Part shown: positions 18,967 to 29,808 of the stretch, in pieces | How the letters are laid out: each line of letters begins with the position of its first letter | How positions within the stretch are numbered: position 1 is the first letter of the stretch | Source of the DNA: Kalmanozyma brasiliensis GHG001 | Taxonomy: Eukaryota > Basidiomycota > Ustilaginomycetes > Ustilaginales | Length of the DNA stretch: 64,000 bases | Direction: 5' to 3' | NCBI RefSeq assembly: GCF_000497045.1 | Contig: NW_015961981.1 | Location: forward strand, 498,401 to 562,400 | The notes under the pieces: model-generated | What the model was told of the DNA's origin: nothing | Databases searched by the model: none | Seen by the model: the letters and a program-made list of their open reading frames with translations, nothing else | Made by a program: the position numbers and the translations under genes

Positions 18967-19914
18967 GGTGGGCAGCTCGGCGGCGCTGGCTTGGCAGCAC
19001 GTTGCTTAGGTACTGGCAGCGAGACCCTATGCGGTCCAAGGGGCGGACTATGGCGGTAGTTAGAGCATCGAGCTTGGTCCGTGATTGAATGAAATTTTCG
19101 AGTCGGCCTTGAAGATGTGGTGGCTAGGAGGGCGATTGTATCCAGCTGGGACACCTCTAGGCCGTCTGTAATGAAGTGACGCTGGTGCGGGGGTCGAGGC
19201 GCGTGTTGCGAAATGAAGCAAAAGCTCGCAGGGCAGCGAGCTCAACGAAGTCGATCTTGTGATGCTGTGGTGAAGAGTCGCAATGTGATAGACCGCAGAG
19301 ACAAGAGGAAGGGGGACTCGGCCCAAGATGAGGATGTGACAGATGTGGCAGAGAGCTAGTCAGTCAGGGTCTTGTGAGTTGAGTGCTGTTGCGTGTGCTG
19401 TGCTGTGCTGCCTTGCAGGCGTTGCTTCGAGAAAAGTGTTGCTTTCGAGCTGCATTTCGCTCGCTCAGGGTCCAATTCGCTGCTGTGCTTTTGAGCTGCG
19501 AGATGTCGGTGCAGTCTAATTTAGCTTCTCCTTAGTCACCCCTCACCGCACCGTGCCGGCATCGCTCTCGACAGTTGAAGCTCGGACGAGAGCAGCTTGA
19601 CTCGGAGCAAGCATTCGTACCAACTGCATAGGGGCGGTGAGCATACCAAGTTAGAGAGCTGACAAGGGTCCGTGGCAGGATCCAACAGCTGATAAGTCGC
19701 GGGTCGAAACGCGCAGCAAGAGATATTATTCGGAACTCGGACTGCGAGCGTCGCCCCCAGGTCAGGATGCGGGATTGATCCTCACCCTGGTCACCATCAT
19801 ATCCTCTTCTTACTGCGTCTTTCATCATTCTCCAGCCTCATCGCCTCCTCGAGCGAATCATTCGGTACTTTCACTGCTTAGTTCGTCCAAGGCATCCGCT
19901 TTCACGTTTTCGCC
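18967..19914. promoter_or_regulatory. Divergent promoter region, RhoGEF / SAP30-like
   Basis: The 948 bases separate two diverging genes. I see short CTGTG-type repeats near 19385-19410 but no TATA box I would trust and no gene. Confidence 0.5.
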
Positions 19915-20570
19915 ATGGTCGCACACGATGACCCCAAATCCAAAGGCACCGCCAAGGCGACCAACGATGATCTCGATCGAGGTAAGTCCCATCATTGCCG
20001 CTTCCCGCCCATTCATCCCGCATCCACATCGCGACTGACTCGCTTCATCTTTCCTTGCTTGCTTTGCCCGCCCCAGAACCTGTCGTCGACTTCAACGCCC
20101 TCCCATCCGAGGTTGTCCAATCCTACGTCTCCTTTTACGACCTAGCATCATCCTACCCACCGCAAGACACGTCTGAGGCCGACCTCGCATCCTCCTCCTC
20201 CGGCCGCAAGCGTAAAGGTCGTGCCTACTCGCCTCTTCCCACCACATCGAGTCGAAAGCGGACCGCTGCGGAGAACAGTGCAGTCGAGACGGCAGCAGCT
20301 CTGGGTGCCAACGCAAAAACCAACGAGGACGAGATTCCGTGCCCTCCGCACTTCTTCGATGCCGATGCAGCCACGAACTACCTGAGTCAAGTTGCGACAA
20401 ATCACTTTGCATCACAGCCAGCACCCAAGGAGGGCGAGGTGGTCGTTGGGTTTCTGTACAAGTGCAGGGCAAAGGGCGAGCTGAACCGGCCGTTGGCGCA
20501 TTACAAGCTCAGCGAGGCGGCTGCGGAGAAGGCGCAGGTGCCAGAAGGTGTTGCGCAGCGAAGCAGGTAG
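19915..20570 (+). CDS. SAP30-like Sin3-HDAC complex subunit, two exons
   Basis: Exon 1 is 19915-19981 (ATG, ending in DLDR plus one base). The intron begins GTAAGTCCC and ends CCCCAG, and exon 2 is 20077-20570. The product is 186 residues. The start of exon 2 (VVDFNALPSEVVQSYVSFY) and the late segment (YLSQVATNHFASQP, then VVVGFLYKCRAK) together match the Sin3-binding domain of SAP30, which docks on the PAH3/HID region of Sin3 in histone deacetylase complexes. About 75 residues of basic, Ser-rich sequence with a likely nuclear signal (GRKRKGR) interrupt the two halves. The gene is small and lacks the zinc-binding N-terminus of animal SAP30, as in other fungi. Nuclear co-repressor function is inferred from the family. 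Confidence 0.78.
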
Positions 20571-21325
20571 CAGTGTCCAACGCCTCGACCAGCTTCGCGC
20601 AGTGCCAGCTTCTTCATACCCCGAGCCCAGCTTGAACCGTCTTTTACCCCCCGGCTGCGCATCATATCGATCCGATCCGCTTCGTCCGCCTCTCTGTATT
20701 CTCTTGTCTCGTCGCATCTTCAACTACTTGAGTCCTCGCTCGATGGAGGCATTCGCTCTGCTGCCTTGCAAACTATGACAGTGCGGATGTCTATCGATAC
20801 TCTCACCGAGAAATGATTGAGGGACTGCGGATCGGGCCCGTGCTGCTGGCTGATCCAACCCGCGTAGAGCGCAATCCCGCATCGCGTCTTTCGTGCCGCA
20901 AAATTTCAAGGCGTGTTTTCACTCGAAAAGGGCCACCCGATCCGAAATGAAGGGCGCCCGCTCAAGAACGGCCAGAGGAAAAGGCAAAAAGGCAGGAAGA
21001 AAGTCGGTCGGCTGTTGTGAGCGGCGAAAGCGCAAACCGACGCACGACTCACTCCTTGCTTCCCTTCCTTCTCCTTTCCCCACCTCGGTCACTGTCCCTT
21101 CGCAAGTCGACACAGCAAGCGTCGGCCTCGGTATCGTCTGTCTCTACGTCGTGCAGACAAAGCTTCCGTATCGCGCCCGACACGTTTTGTATCAGCCAGG
21201 ACCGCGGAACGCCGACTCTGACTCACCCCGTCATTGTCCTCCTTGCATCAACACCTTCCTTTCAGCATCGGCAATACGGTCACGCAGAGAACAAATCCGG
21301 TTGCTTCCCAGATCGCCATTCCATC
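20571..21325. other. Intergenic between SAP30-like and PHD genes
   Basis: No gene. It holds the 3' end of the SAP30-like transcript and the promoter and leader of the PHD gene. The frame of the PHD gene is open through the last 300 bases but contains no earlier ATG, so this part is taken as leader. Confidence 0.5.
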
Positions 21326-24300
21326 ATGCCGGCACGTCGATCTATCGGCGCTATGGCAGGCCCATCGGCCCCGGCAGCGCCACCGGTCATCGAACTCCAC
21401 CCTATCACAAAGCGTCTTCGCAAGATGTGGAAGTTTGCAGCTGTCTGTCAATTCCTTTTCGTGTTCGACGAGGCGTTCGGAATGAGCGGCTTCGAGACCG
21501 AGACGCTCGAGGCCGACTTTGAGAACAGCGAGACCAACGTCGTCCCCGACCTCATCAAGCGCCTTCTCTACACCTTGACGCTCGATCGCAACATTAGTTT
21601 TGACAACTGGCAGCATCACCTTCGAGTGCAGTTCAACCTACGTGATGACGAAGGTGTCAGCCGCTTCGGAACGGCAGAGCAGCCCGTCGAGTGGGCGCAG
21701 CTCTCGCTCGAAGACAAGATCGCCACCCTTCACGACCTGTGCGAGTGGCAGCTCATGGACCCAGAGAGGTTCCGCAAGCTCGTCAAGTCGGAAGAGGACA
21801 TCACAACCTGGAGAGTCTCGCCCATCGGCTGGGATGCCAACGACAACGCCTACTGGCTCTTTGACGATAACCGAATCTGGATTCAGCGTCCCGAGCCGTT
21901 GCCCAAGCCAAAAGCCAAAGCTCGCGCACCACCCAAGAAGGGTTCAAAGCGGGCACGAATGGAAGCGGCGGCCGCGAGGCGCGCGGCGACTTCGTCCACA
22001 AGATCGTCGTCGGACAACAAGCGAAGTCGTCCATCAGACGCAGCGCAGAGCTCGACGCCGTCTAAGCGCACACGGTCTTCGCTCGGCGGATCGGCTGCCT
22101 CTACGCCATCTCGACCTCCACCCAGACGCGGTACGCGAACCTCCTCTCGCTTCGCTCCTCAGGACGACGAGACCGCTGACACGCCTTCGAACGGCCGCAC
22201 TTCGCGCGCAGCAGCTTCGACCTATTCGTCCGACTCGGAGCTCAGCGAGCCGCCCGACACGCTCGAGGATGACAATGATGAGAAGGCCGAAGCCAACGCC
22301 GGTGACAACGATGATGTCAAGATGGAGGACGCTGACGCAGAGGCTGAGGCTGACAAGGAAGACGTGGCAGACGACAGCGTGGTTCAACAAGACGAGAAGG
22401 ATGATGCGGCAAACGAAGAGGAAGAATGGATCGAGTTCGAAACCATCGTCGTCACTCGGCAAGAGTGGCTCGACTTCTCCAAACGCTTCGCCAAATCGAA
22501 AGACGCCAATGAGAAGAACCTGCACCAATTCATCAACAAGGAGATTCTCGAGCAGGTGCTCGCCGCCATGGACGAGATCGAGCGTCAGCGTGCCATGGAA
22601 CAGGCCCTGGCCAATCGAAAGCGTTCCAGCCGTATCGCCCTGAAAGAGTCCGAGCGAGAGGAGCGTGAACGTGATCGCGAGGCTCGCGCTAGGATGGAGG
22701 AGAAGATGGCGCTCATTCGACAGGAAGAGGAGAAGAAGAAGCAGAAAGAGGAAGAGGAACACGAAGCTCAGCGGTCCAGGGAAGATCGGTTGCGCGAGAG
22801 GGAAGAGCGTATCCGCGCTCGAGAGCTCGAGCTCGAGACCAAGGCCATTCGCGAGGAAGAAGAGCGCGAGAGAAAGGAGAAGGAACGCGAAGACCGCATC
22901 CGCAAGCGAGAAGAGATCATCGCCAACGGCGGCGTGCCTCCGCCCTCGAAAGAGACGACGCCAGAGCCGGCAGCCAACGGCGCAGCGGCAGAAGACGAGG
23001 AGGAGTGGGAGCTCAACTGCGAAGTCTGCGGCAAGAACGCCATCAGCCCGCCCGACGAGGACGACGAGATTGTCTGCTGCGAGCAGTGCAGCGTCTGGCA
23101 GCACATCAAGTGCTGGGACAGCTTCGACAAGCAGATTGTCGGCCTCAAGAAGAGGCGAGACTGGGAGTCGGTCGACTTTTTCTGCTCAAAGTGTCGTCCG
23201 CCTGCGGCAGGAACGCCCATCCCGCACCCAGGCATCCTTGCGCAGCGCGCCAATTCGAGTCCTCGCAGCAAGAAGCGATCGAGTCTGGGACCAGATTCGC
23301 CCTCTGGAAAGACAGACGGTGCTGCAGCGACGAACGGAAACGCAGAGTCGCCGCGTCAGAGGATCAAGCTGGTGTCGGGGTCCAAGAATGCCGACGCAGG
23401 CAAGGCAGCGGCAGCGGCAGCGGCGTCGCCACAGCCTTCAGCGCCCACGAATGATACGAGCAACGCGCTTCCTCAGCCACCCGTGATCCCCTCCCAAACG
23501 CTTCGACCGCCGACTGCAGGCGCACAGCCTGCCGAGACAGGATCGCTGACCTCGTCCGGCCCGGCGTCCAGGCCTGTTCCTGCCATCAACGGGATCGGCG
23601 GGCTCCCTCCTCCTTCAAGTCACGCTGTGCCTTCCGCAACAGGCGGTGCTCTGCCCACGACCACGGGTCGTCCTCTTCTGTCTTCACCCAGCGTCAGCAG
23701 CAATACGGTGGGAGAGCCAAGCAAGGCGACGAATGCAGGTGCGATGGGTGCTCCCTCCCAGAGCGGTCTCGGGCTTGGCATGGGTCGACCTACACCGAAG
23801 GCACAGGACTCGACGGTCGCTTCGCCCCGATCTCCTTCGACTGGTGCAGGCTCTGCGACGCAAGGAAACGGCACCCCTGCTTTGTCGCCCCGATCGCCGT
23901 CATACGGTGCCAACTTGGGTAGCCCAACGTTCCGTCGACCTTCGCAAGCGTCCGGCTCGTTCCCGATGCGTCACACGCCAGCCAAATCGCCCCTTTCCAG
24001 ACCGTACGAGTCGAACGGTGAACCTCCCGCCAACGGCTTCAGCCTGCCGCCGCCCAGAGCTTCGAGCCCGTCGGCGATTCGCGGTGGTGGCGGTCAGTAC
24101 GCCAGCCTTGGCGCAACGGCCAAATCGTTGCATCCTTCCTCTGCTGCTGTTGCCACAGTCGGTAGTCCGAACCCAGCTGGTATTGGTGCAGTTCCCACTT
24201 CAAGTGCTGCTCCTCCAGGTGCTGCGAGAGCGAGCGAGATGGGCAACATGTTTGGGCACCTGTTCCAACCAGCTTCGCAAGGGGCTTCCGATGCCGATGC

Positions 24301-24601
24301 GGCTGCAGACCCGTCAACGACGAACTTGCCCGCAGGCGCCCAGAATGCGTCGGGTGCGATTCGCCGAGGCAGCGTCGATGCGCAGAAGGCAGCGCACGTT
24401 GGAGCTGGAACTGGTCATGCCAGCGAGGATCACGCCAGGAAACAAAGCGGTGCGGCTGGCAATGCGCTGCGCACGCTCGAGCTCGGCGTTTCCACTTCGC
24501 CTGTAGGATCCGACAAGGCCGAGCTGGTGCCCGATCGAAGGGGCTCCGTCACTGAGCTCAAGGTTGTCGAGCTTCCGCCTACGCATGTCCACAGTCCCTA
24601 A
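21326..24601 (+). CDS. DDT / WHIM / PHD-finger chromatin protein (1091 aa)
   Basis: The ATG at 21326 is the first in a long open frame and gives 1091 residues. The N-terminal 180 residues resemble a DDT domain (KRLRKMWKFAAVCQFLFVF onward) followed by a WHIM-type motif ending GWDANDNAYWLFDDNRIW. Such modules contact ISWI-type remodellers and linker DNA. A basic and then acidic linker follows, and then a strongly charged coiled coil (about 415-535). A single PHD finger runs from about 565 to 626, starting CEVCGKNAIS, with CCEQCSVWQHIKCW and ending FFCSKC. The last 460 residues are disordered and Ser/Pro/Gly-rich. The order DDT, charged region, PHD resembles RSF1 and CECR2-type subunits. A role in nucleosome remodelling or reading methylated H3 is inferred. 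No intron. Confidence 0.85.
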   Translation: MPARRSIGAMAGPSAPAAPPVIELHPITKRLRKMWKFAAVCQFLFVFDEAFGMSGFETETLEADFENSETNVVPDLIKRLLYTLTLDRNISFDNWQHHLRVQFNLRDDEGVSRFGTAEQPVEWAQLSLEDKIATLHDLCEWQLMDPERFRKLVKSEEDITTWRVSPIGWDANDNAYWLFDDNRIWIQRPEPLPKPKAKARAPPKKGSKRARMEAAAARRAATSSTRSSSDNKRSRPSDAAQSSTPSKRTRSSLGGSAASTPSRPPPRRGTRTSSRFAPQDDETADTPSNGRTSRAAASTYSSDSELSEPPDTLEDDNDEKAEANAGDNDDVKMEDADAEAEADKEDVADDSVVQQDEKDDAANEEEEWIEFETIVVTRQEWLDFSKRFAKSKDANEKNLHQFINKEILEQVLAAMDEIERQRAMEQALANRKRSSRIALKESEREERERDREARARMEEKMALIRQEEEKKKQKEEEEHEAQRSREDRLREREERIRARELELETKAIREEEERERKEKEREDRIRKREEIIANGGVPPPSKETTPEPAANGAAAEDEEEWELNCEVCGKNAISPPDEDDEIVCCEQCSVWQHIKCWDSFDKQIVGLKKRRDWESVDFFCSKCRPPAAGTPIPHPGILAQRANSSPRSKKRSSLGPDSPSGKTDGAAATNGNAESPRQRIKLVSGSKNADAGKAAAAAAASPQPSAPTNDTSNALPQPPVIPSQTLRPPTAGAQPAETGSLTSSGPASRPVPAINGIGGLPPPSSHAVPSATGGALPTTTGRPLLSSPSVSSNTVGEPSKATNAGAMGAPSQSGLGLGMGRPTPKAQDSTVASPRSPSTGAGSATQGNGTPALSPRSPSYGANLGSPTFRRPSQASGSFPMRHTPAKSPLSRPYESNGEPPANGFSLPPPRASSPSAIRGGGGQYASLGATAKSLHPSSAAVATVGSPNPAGIGAVPTSSAAPPGAARASEMGNMFGHLFQPASQGASDADAAADPSTTNLPAGAQNASGAIRRGSVDAQKAAHVGAGTGHASEDHARKQSGAAGNALRTLELGVSTSPVGSDKAELVPDRRGSVTELKVVELPPTHVHSP

Positions 24602-27600
24602 TTCAAATGGCATGCCTGCACTCGCCTCTTCCGGATCGACGCCGTCTGTCCTCGTAAGCAACGATTCGGCATCAGTGGCCTTCGTCTGTTGGTCGTCAAA
24701 AGTGTATGAGTCTCGATTCGTTCGGTGCAGCAGATCGTGTGACGCTATCGCATCTGCGTTGCCGCCATCGTGTGAACTGACATCTTATCAACGTACAGAC
24801 ATGCTTTGCACAGGCTCAGTGCCTCGGCATCGTCCGGAAGCCTATGTGAGCTTGGCGTCCTGCCGGTTTCCTGTCAGGTGACCTCGAGGCTCGACTCCAC
24901 GCTTGCGCAAACGCTTGGCGGACCTCGTCTTTCTAGTCTCGTCATAGCCCTCGTGCGCGTCTCGAAGTTCGTGTTGGGCAGCCCTTGTATTTGCCGGTGG
25001 CAGAGCACGACCCTTCGGCCTTCGAGAAGCGCGAAGAGACAGTCGCACACCAGACTTGCCGCACCGGCATCGCCTTGCCCGGCCTCGCACGGCGAGGGTG
25101 CTGGAATCGATGCCGTCTGTGTTTGTGGCTGAAGCGTGTGGGTGTCCGTCGATAGTGAAGTGGGGTCCTGACTTGCAATTATGAAGGCACTCGATTGCCA
25201 AGACAGCACGAGGACTGAACGGGTTCCGCCTTCCGAGCGATGCCAAGTGGCCGCAGCTGATGATGAAACGCTCCGTGCTTGTGGTAGGTGGCGATCGTCC
25301 GTCACACCGCAAAGACGACGATCGTATCCACAAAGCTTTGTGCGCAAGCGCCGTCAAGCGGCGACTGTGCCTCAGATGGCGAGCAGTTGTGGTACATGAG
25401 TTAGCCCTGCGTCGAGCTTGTGTCGCATCTCCCTAGCTCGAGTGGGGCAGAGACGCCCTGCAGAGGTGCTTGCTCGAACCGTGCTATGCTCTTCCGTTCG
25501 CTGAAGCATCGAGACTAAGGACGGCAAGCTTGAGCCAAACGGGCGCCACCAGTCACAAGCACAAGCTCTTCACCCGCAATGCCGTTCTAGAGAGAAGAAA
25601 GGGACGAAAGGGAAATTTGCCACCTGACCCTGCTTCGAGCGTGCGCAGACGACTCCGTTCCAGCCTGCCGTGTGACAGCTGTGACAGTACCACAGTAGCA
25701 ACACTGGCCGGATGCAATCACACCCCCTTGCCTCCGCGGATGAGCCGAAGACAGGTCTGTTGCCGTAATTGGTCAAGCTCCCGCTTCCAAGCGGTTGTCA
25801 AGGAGATGGCCGGGATCGGCGCACTGTCATCCCAGCTCACTCAGCAGCCGCGGCGTCTCTGCTCGCGCACTTTGCCACGGAACATATCAGCAAGCCAAAT
25901 GAGAGTGGCGGCAAGGCGTTGCTGCGGTCGGCTTGCTTTTCCGGGTCTTCCGAGCGATACAAGCGGCAAGCTCATTTGCCTGATTTCGGGCATGACCGAA
26001 CATGAAGCCAAGACTGTGACCGAACTGAGAGAGTTGTTGCTCATCAAACCTGCGGGAGGTCGCCGTCCGATCACATTCTCACGCAGTCAGCTCCCTTTGT
26101 TGCGCTTCTCTGAGCCGTCACACGAGACAATATCAAAGCTTTGCAAAGTAGGATTGGCCGAAACCCGCGCAAAGCAGGCAGAGTCGAAGAGGCTGACAGA
26201 AGGCGACGCGATACCCTGAAATCGAGATGGATGCATGGCGTCACGGCTTGGAAATAGCACATGTTCCTCGAGCTCGATTCATGCAGAAGCCGCCATGTTG
26301 AAGTGAAGCCAAGGCAGGCCAGGAAAACAATGAGGCGCATGCAGGACCGGCAAGCAAACCAGCTGGAAACCCACCTGCGATCTTGGAAGCGTCGAGGGCC
26401 AAAGGGCAGCGTTCGGTGTCGGATGAAATGAAGTCGATCCAAACTCGGACCCTCGAACCCGCATTGCCGCCAAACGCACCACGCCTGTACAGTATCGATG
26501 AGCTACGCTACCGTTGATTGTGCTTGGTGCACTTCATCTCGGCCAGCAAGCCGTGATAGAGGACAAGCCCTCCGAGTCGTCACGCCTGCTAGCGCTGCAA
26601 CCGCGAGCTTCAGTGGGAGGCTTTTTCGGCATCCACCCGGCAGCTCTTCTCTGATGAATGTTCTCAGGCCGAAGACCTTATGTGGGTAACAAAGCTTTCT
26701 CGACTCGCCCGTGATCGAGCCTCCCGTTTTGATCCAGGGGACAGGCCCACTTTACCTGTGCAAGATCAAGAATCGAAACACGACTCACCTCTCGAGCAAG
26801 CGCAGCTGGCATGGAAGGAAGAGCAGAGGGTGTACGCACCGTCTCAACGGACCCCGCTTTTGGAATTTGTATTGTCGTGGGAAGCGAGACCAAAATGAAG
26901 GAGGGAGGGCTCGAGCTCTGCCTCGCAATCAAGGTTCTTCACCGCCCTTCCACCACAGCGCAGGGCAGCATCACCACCTTTTCTGAACCTTGCGCGTGAC
27001 TCTGACAGAGCTTGATCAAATACGCACGCTGCGACTTGTGAGCACAGACGCAGAGGCTGCACTAGACTGAAGAGCGCAGGAGCGAGCGAAATTGCTTTGA
27101 CGTGCATGGAAGAAATGCAGCTGCGCTGAGCACCAGGCAAAGCAGCTACAGTACCAAGCTCAGACAGAAAAGTAGCGCGGCAACCGAGGATGTGGCAACC
27201 GATCTTCCCCTCTGTGCCTGTGGCTCCTTCATTGTCACGCCTTTTTCGACGCAGCCGCAGTCAGATCTTCCTGTCAAGGCACGTAGCAAATTTTTGAGGT
27301 GCACGGGATGAGTCGGACCCACCAAGCACGTTCGGCTTGCTGTGTCAGTTGCAGCCTGATGTACGTGTGGGATGCGGAACACGTTGCTTTCATCGACGGT
27401 CAGCTCAGCCAGCTCAGCTCAGCCAAGTGTCGTCGTAGTCTGGCTGTCTTTACCCTTTCTCATCACGCCGCTGGCATCACTTCGGATCTCGCCTCGACCC
27501 GGGAAATCAACGGCTGACTGAGCCGAGTGTCCCTTGTTCCTTTTGTCGAGGTGTGGGAGCCGTCGCTTGGTTGGCGGCTTATCTGTGGCTCTTTTTCCTC

Positions 27601-27724
27601 CTTCTCGTCATGGACTGGACGCCGCTCCTCACGAGCCGGCCAGGTTCATTTGCGAGCTTGCCGTGCGGTCGGCCGCTAATTCGACGCTGCAACTTTGCTC
27701 AATCGGAGCCTTTTCGCCCTCATG

Positions 27725-27780
27725 TGATTGTGACTGTAGCACAGTGTGACAGTGTGACTGTGTGACTGTGGAAGTGTGAT
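27725..27780 (+). repeat. Imperfect GTGTGACT / GTGATTGTGACT tandem
   Basis: About seven short units of the form GTGTGAC(T/A) or GTGATTGTGACTGT are strung together over 55 bases. They lie about 330 bases before the TATA box at 28054 and are the only repeat in this intergenic block that I can see by eye. Confidence 0.6.
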
Positions 27781-28053
27781 TGTACAGGGCAAACTTTAAG
27801 CCACCGTTCTTCAATATTTTTGGCGTTTCTTCCCGCTGGTTGCACTCCAAACTTTGGCTGGACCCGCCGTCTTGGCTTGCGTATGTCTTTGTCGTCCGCG
27901 TTGTTCCGAAGCGTAAAGGGAGCGGGACAGCTTTGTCTGAGTGGAGTGGCATTGCAAATCTTTGCACGGAGCAATCGAAAAAAGTGAGCGCAGTCTCCGG
28001 GGCCTCTGCCGGCTACAACTGACGCTGCTGCTTGAGTTGTCTCGGCAAGAAGA

Positions 28054-28059
28054 TATAAA
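28054..28059 (+). promoter_or_regulatory. TATA box of the 356-aa gene
   Basis: TATAAA within GATATAAACC. It is followed about 30 bases later by a pyrimidine-rich leader of about 390 bases that contains no ATG until 28480. This is the clearest core promoter in the window and, with the long upstream block, suggests a regulated gene. Confidence 0.65.
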
Positions 28060-28479
28060 CCAGGACCCTTGTCGACTCGATTCCACCACAGCTCAGTCAG
28101 ACCTTCCTCAAACGACAAGCCACATCGACATCCATCGCTACAAAAGCTCTGCGCTTCGCAAGCCATCGCTCAAATCACACTTTGCGTTCTTCCATTCTTT
28201 TTTTCTTCACAACCACATCACTCGCCCCTCTCTTCGCCTTGACCCTCTTCCACCATCGCTCTACAACTTGCTCGACATCCTTCACCTCTTGACCTCCTAT
28301 CATCACTCCATCGAGAAAGTCTCGCAGTGGTTCATCCCCCGTCTCCTTCGATTCCGGTTTGCAAGCAGCAGGCTCTTCTTGTCATCGCCGGCTGCAATCA
28401 CTGTCACCGTCTCCATCCGACTTCTTGATCAACGCAACTACTGCCTCGCTACCATCCCTCAGCCCTCTCGCAGGCAGAC

Positions 28480-29550
28480 ATGCTCGCCACTACCGAAGAT
28501 CTCCAAGTGTCCGTCCGTCCGGACCACCAACGACGAAGCTACAGTGACAGCTTCAAGCCCAAAGTCACTCCTCCCAAACACAACCCAGCCCCAAAGGTCA
28601 AGAAGGCGCTGAAGCAAGCCGCTTGTTTGGACTCGGCGGACGAGATTCAAGTCATCGACGATCAACAAGCTGCCATTCCCATCCGTGCAGGCGCGGATCA
28701 TCGACAGTCCGATCGCCATTCGGACCTCGACATTGGCAGCGTCCATCTGCGCAAGCGAAGGTCATCGCCGCTCTTCGAGAGGCGCAAGAGGGATGACCTC
28801 GATCTGCTCGGCGACTTCAGCGAGAGCAGCGACGACGACGAGGACGATTATAACGGGGCCCACGATCAGGACCGCCGAGGCCGAGGACGACGCACAAAGC
28901 CACTTCAGCACTCAAGGCAGACATCGCCTTCGCAAGAACAGCAACACTATGACTACGCAGCAGTCGGTCGCGGTACCTACTCGCCGCAGCTTGGTCACCA
29001 CCCCACTCGTGGCTGCAGCCCTCACGGTCGCCATACCTGGGCTCAGCTCAACGGCGACATCGGGAAAGACGTCGATCGACCTTCTGTGAAGGACTTCAAG
29101 AACACACGACGAAGCCCTCGCATGCCTCCAGCCTTCCCTTCCGGACTGGAGCACGAGGCTTTGGTCTTTGACAATTTCGAGGACGTCAGCCCGTGCTCTT
29201 CGATCTCGGAGCAGGAGCACGAGCAGGAGAGCTACGACCCCTTCGACGCTCATCTGCATTTTGTGCGGCCCGCCATGCCCATCTGCACCAATGCAGGGGC
29301 CTTTGCTGCCCTGGAACCCTTTGCCACTCCTGCTAGCTCTCCGCGCGACTCATTGCACGAGAGCCGCGATGCAGAAGGGGCGTCTGGCACGCTCAAGCGA
29401 TACCGCCTTGGCCACCACCGCACAGTGAGCGACGTGCTCTCTCCTACGTCGTTCGCCAGTACCATGGATGCAAGAAGCATTCGTCGCCGTGCCACGGTTG
29501 GGTCCGAGGCTGCTTACCGTCTGCCGACTTTCGACCGTCGTGCTTCGTAA
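28480..29550 (+). CDS. Hypothetical protein, likely regulated (356 aa)
   Basis: The ATG at 28480 is the first AUG after the TATA box at 28054. The 356-residue product has no family I recognise. It is hydrophilic and mostly disordered. It has a basic N-terminal part, an acidic run (FSESSDDDEDDYNG, about residue 110-122), His/Gln-rich middle segments, and a C-terminal part with RRRATVGSEA and HHRTVSDVLSP, which look like basophilic-kinase and proline-directed phosphorylation sites. No signal peptide, membrane segment or zinc motif is seen. A regulatory protein is a guess from composition and promoter layout only. Confidence 0.75.
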   Translation: MLATTEDLQVSVRPDHQRRSYSDSFKPKVTPPKHNPAPKVKKALKQAACLDSADEIQVIDDQQAAIPIRAGADHRQSDRHSDLDIGSVHLRKRRSSPLFERRKRDDLDLLGDFSESSDDDEDDYNGAHDQDRRGRGRRTKPLQHSRQTSPSQEQQHYDYAAVGRGTYSPQLGHHPTRGCSPHGRHTWAQLNGDIGKDVDRPSVKDFKNTRRSPRMPPAFPSGLEHEALVFDNFEDVSPCSSISEQEHEQESYDPFDAHLHFVRPAMPICTNAGAFAALEPFATPASSPRDSLHESRDAEGASGTLKRYRLGHHRTVSDVLSPTSFASTMDARSIRRRATVGSEAAYRLPTFDRRAS

Positions 29551-29808
29551 GCGCATCTCTTCACCATTTCGAACGGCCACCTCCGCCCGACAGCGTGCAT
29601 CGCTGGTCAACAAAAGCAACCTCGACGTCAACATCACCTTTCTCCGTCTCGGGTCACTTCTCATTGAAAATGTCCAAATCGTCCAAGGGTTCTGTTTGTC
29701 GGTTCGTTTTGTCCACCATCGCTCAATCAAAGCATCATGAACTGCGATCGGATCTCCAAGCTGTGATCTGTGGTGTGTGGATGCTTGACATTGCTTGGAC
29801 GGCGGAAG

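Larger units (their letters stand above)
24602..28479. other. 3.9 kb gene-free block upstream of the 356-aa gene
   Basis: The longest stretch here without a supported gene. The longer open frames in it (for example 24874-25347 on minus, 25470-26219 on plus) lack an ATG start and any recognisable protein. It contains a short imperfect tandem of GTGTGACT-like units (about 27725-27780) and a small CAGCTCAG repeat (about 27400-27422). The right end holds a TATA box and a long pyrimidine-rich leader. It may be an extended regulatory region or may encode non-coding RNA. Confidence 0.5.

Noticed and set aside
24874..25347. 157-codon minus-strand frame next to the PHD gene
   Set aside because: It begins at a TTG, has no ATG before the last third, no known family and no clear splice partner.
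25470..26219. 249-codon plus-strand frame in the large intergenic block
   Set aside because: It starts at TTG, its composition looks random (many Arg/Ser/Cys) and no family is recognised.
26440..26530. tRNA-like B-box word on the minus strand (GGGTTCGAGGGTCC)
   Set aside because: The B-box has extra bases, and the A-box candidate upstream gives no D-stem or acceptor pairing.
27941..28612. 223-codon plus-strand frame overlapping the start of the 356-aa gene
   Set aside because: It covers the TATA box and pyrimidine-rich leader, which explain the sequence better.
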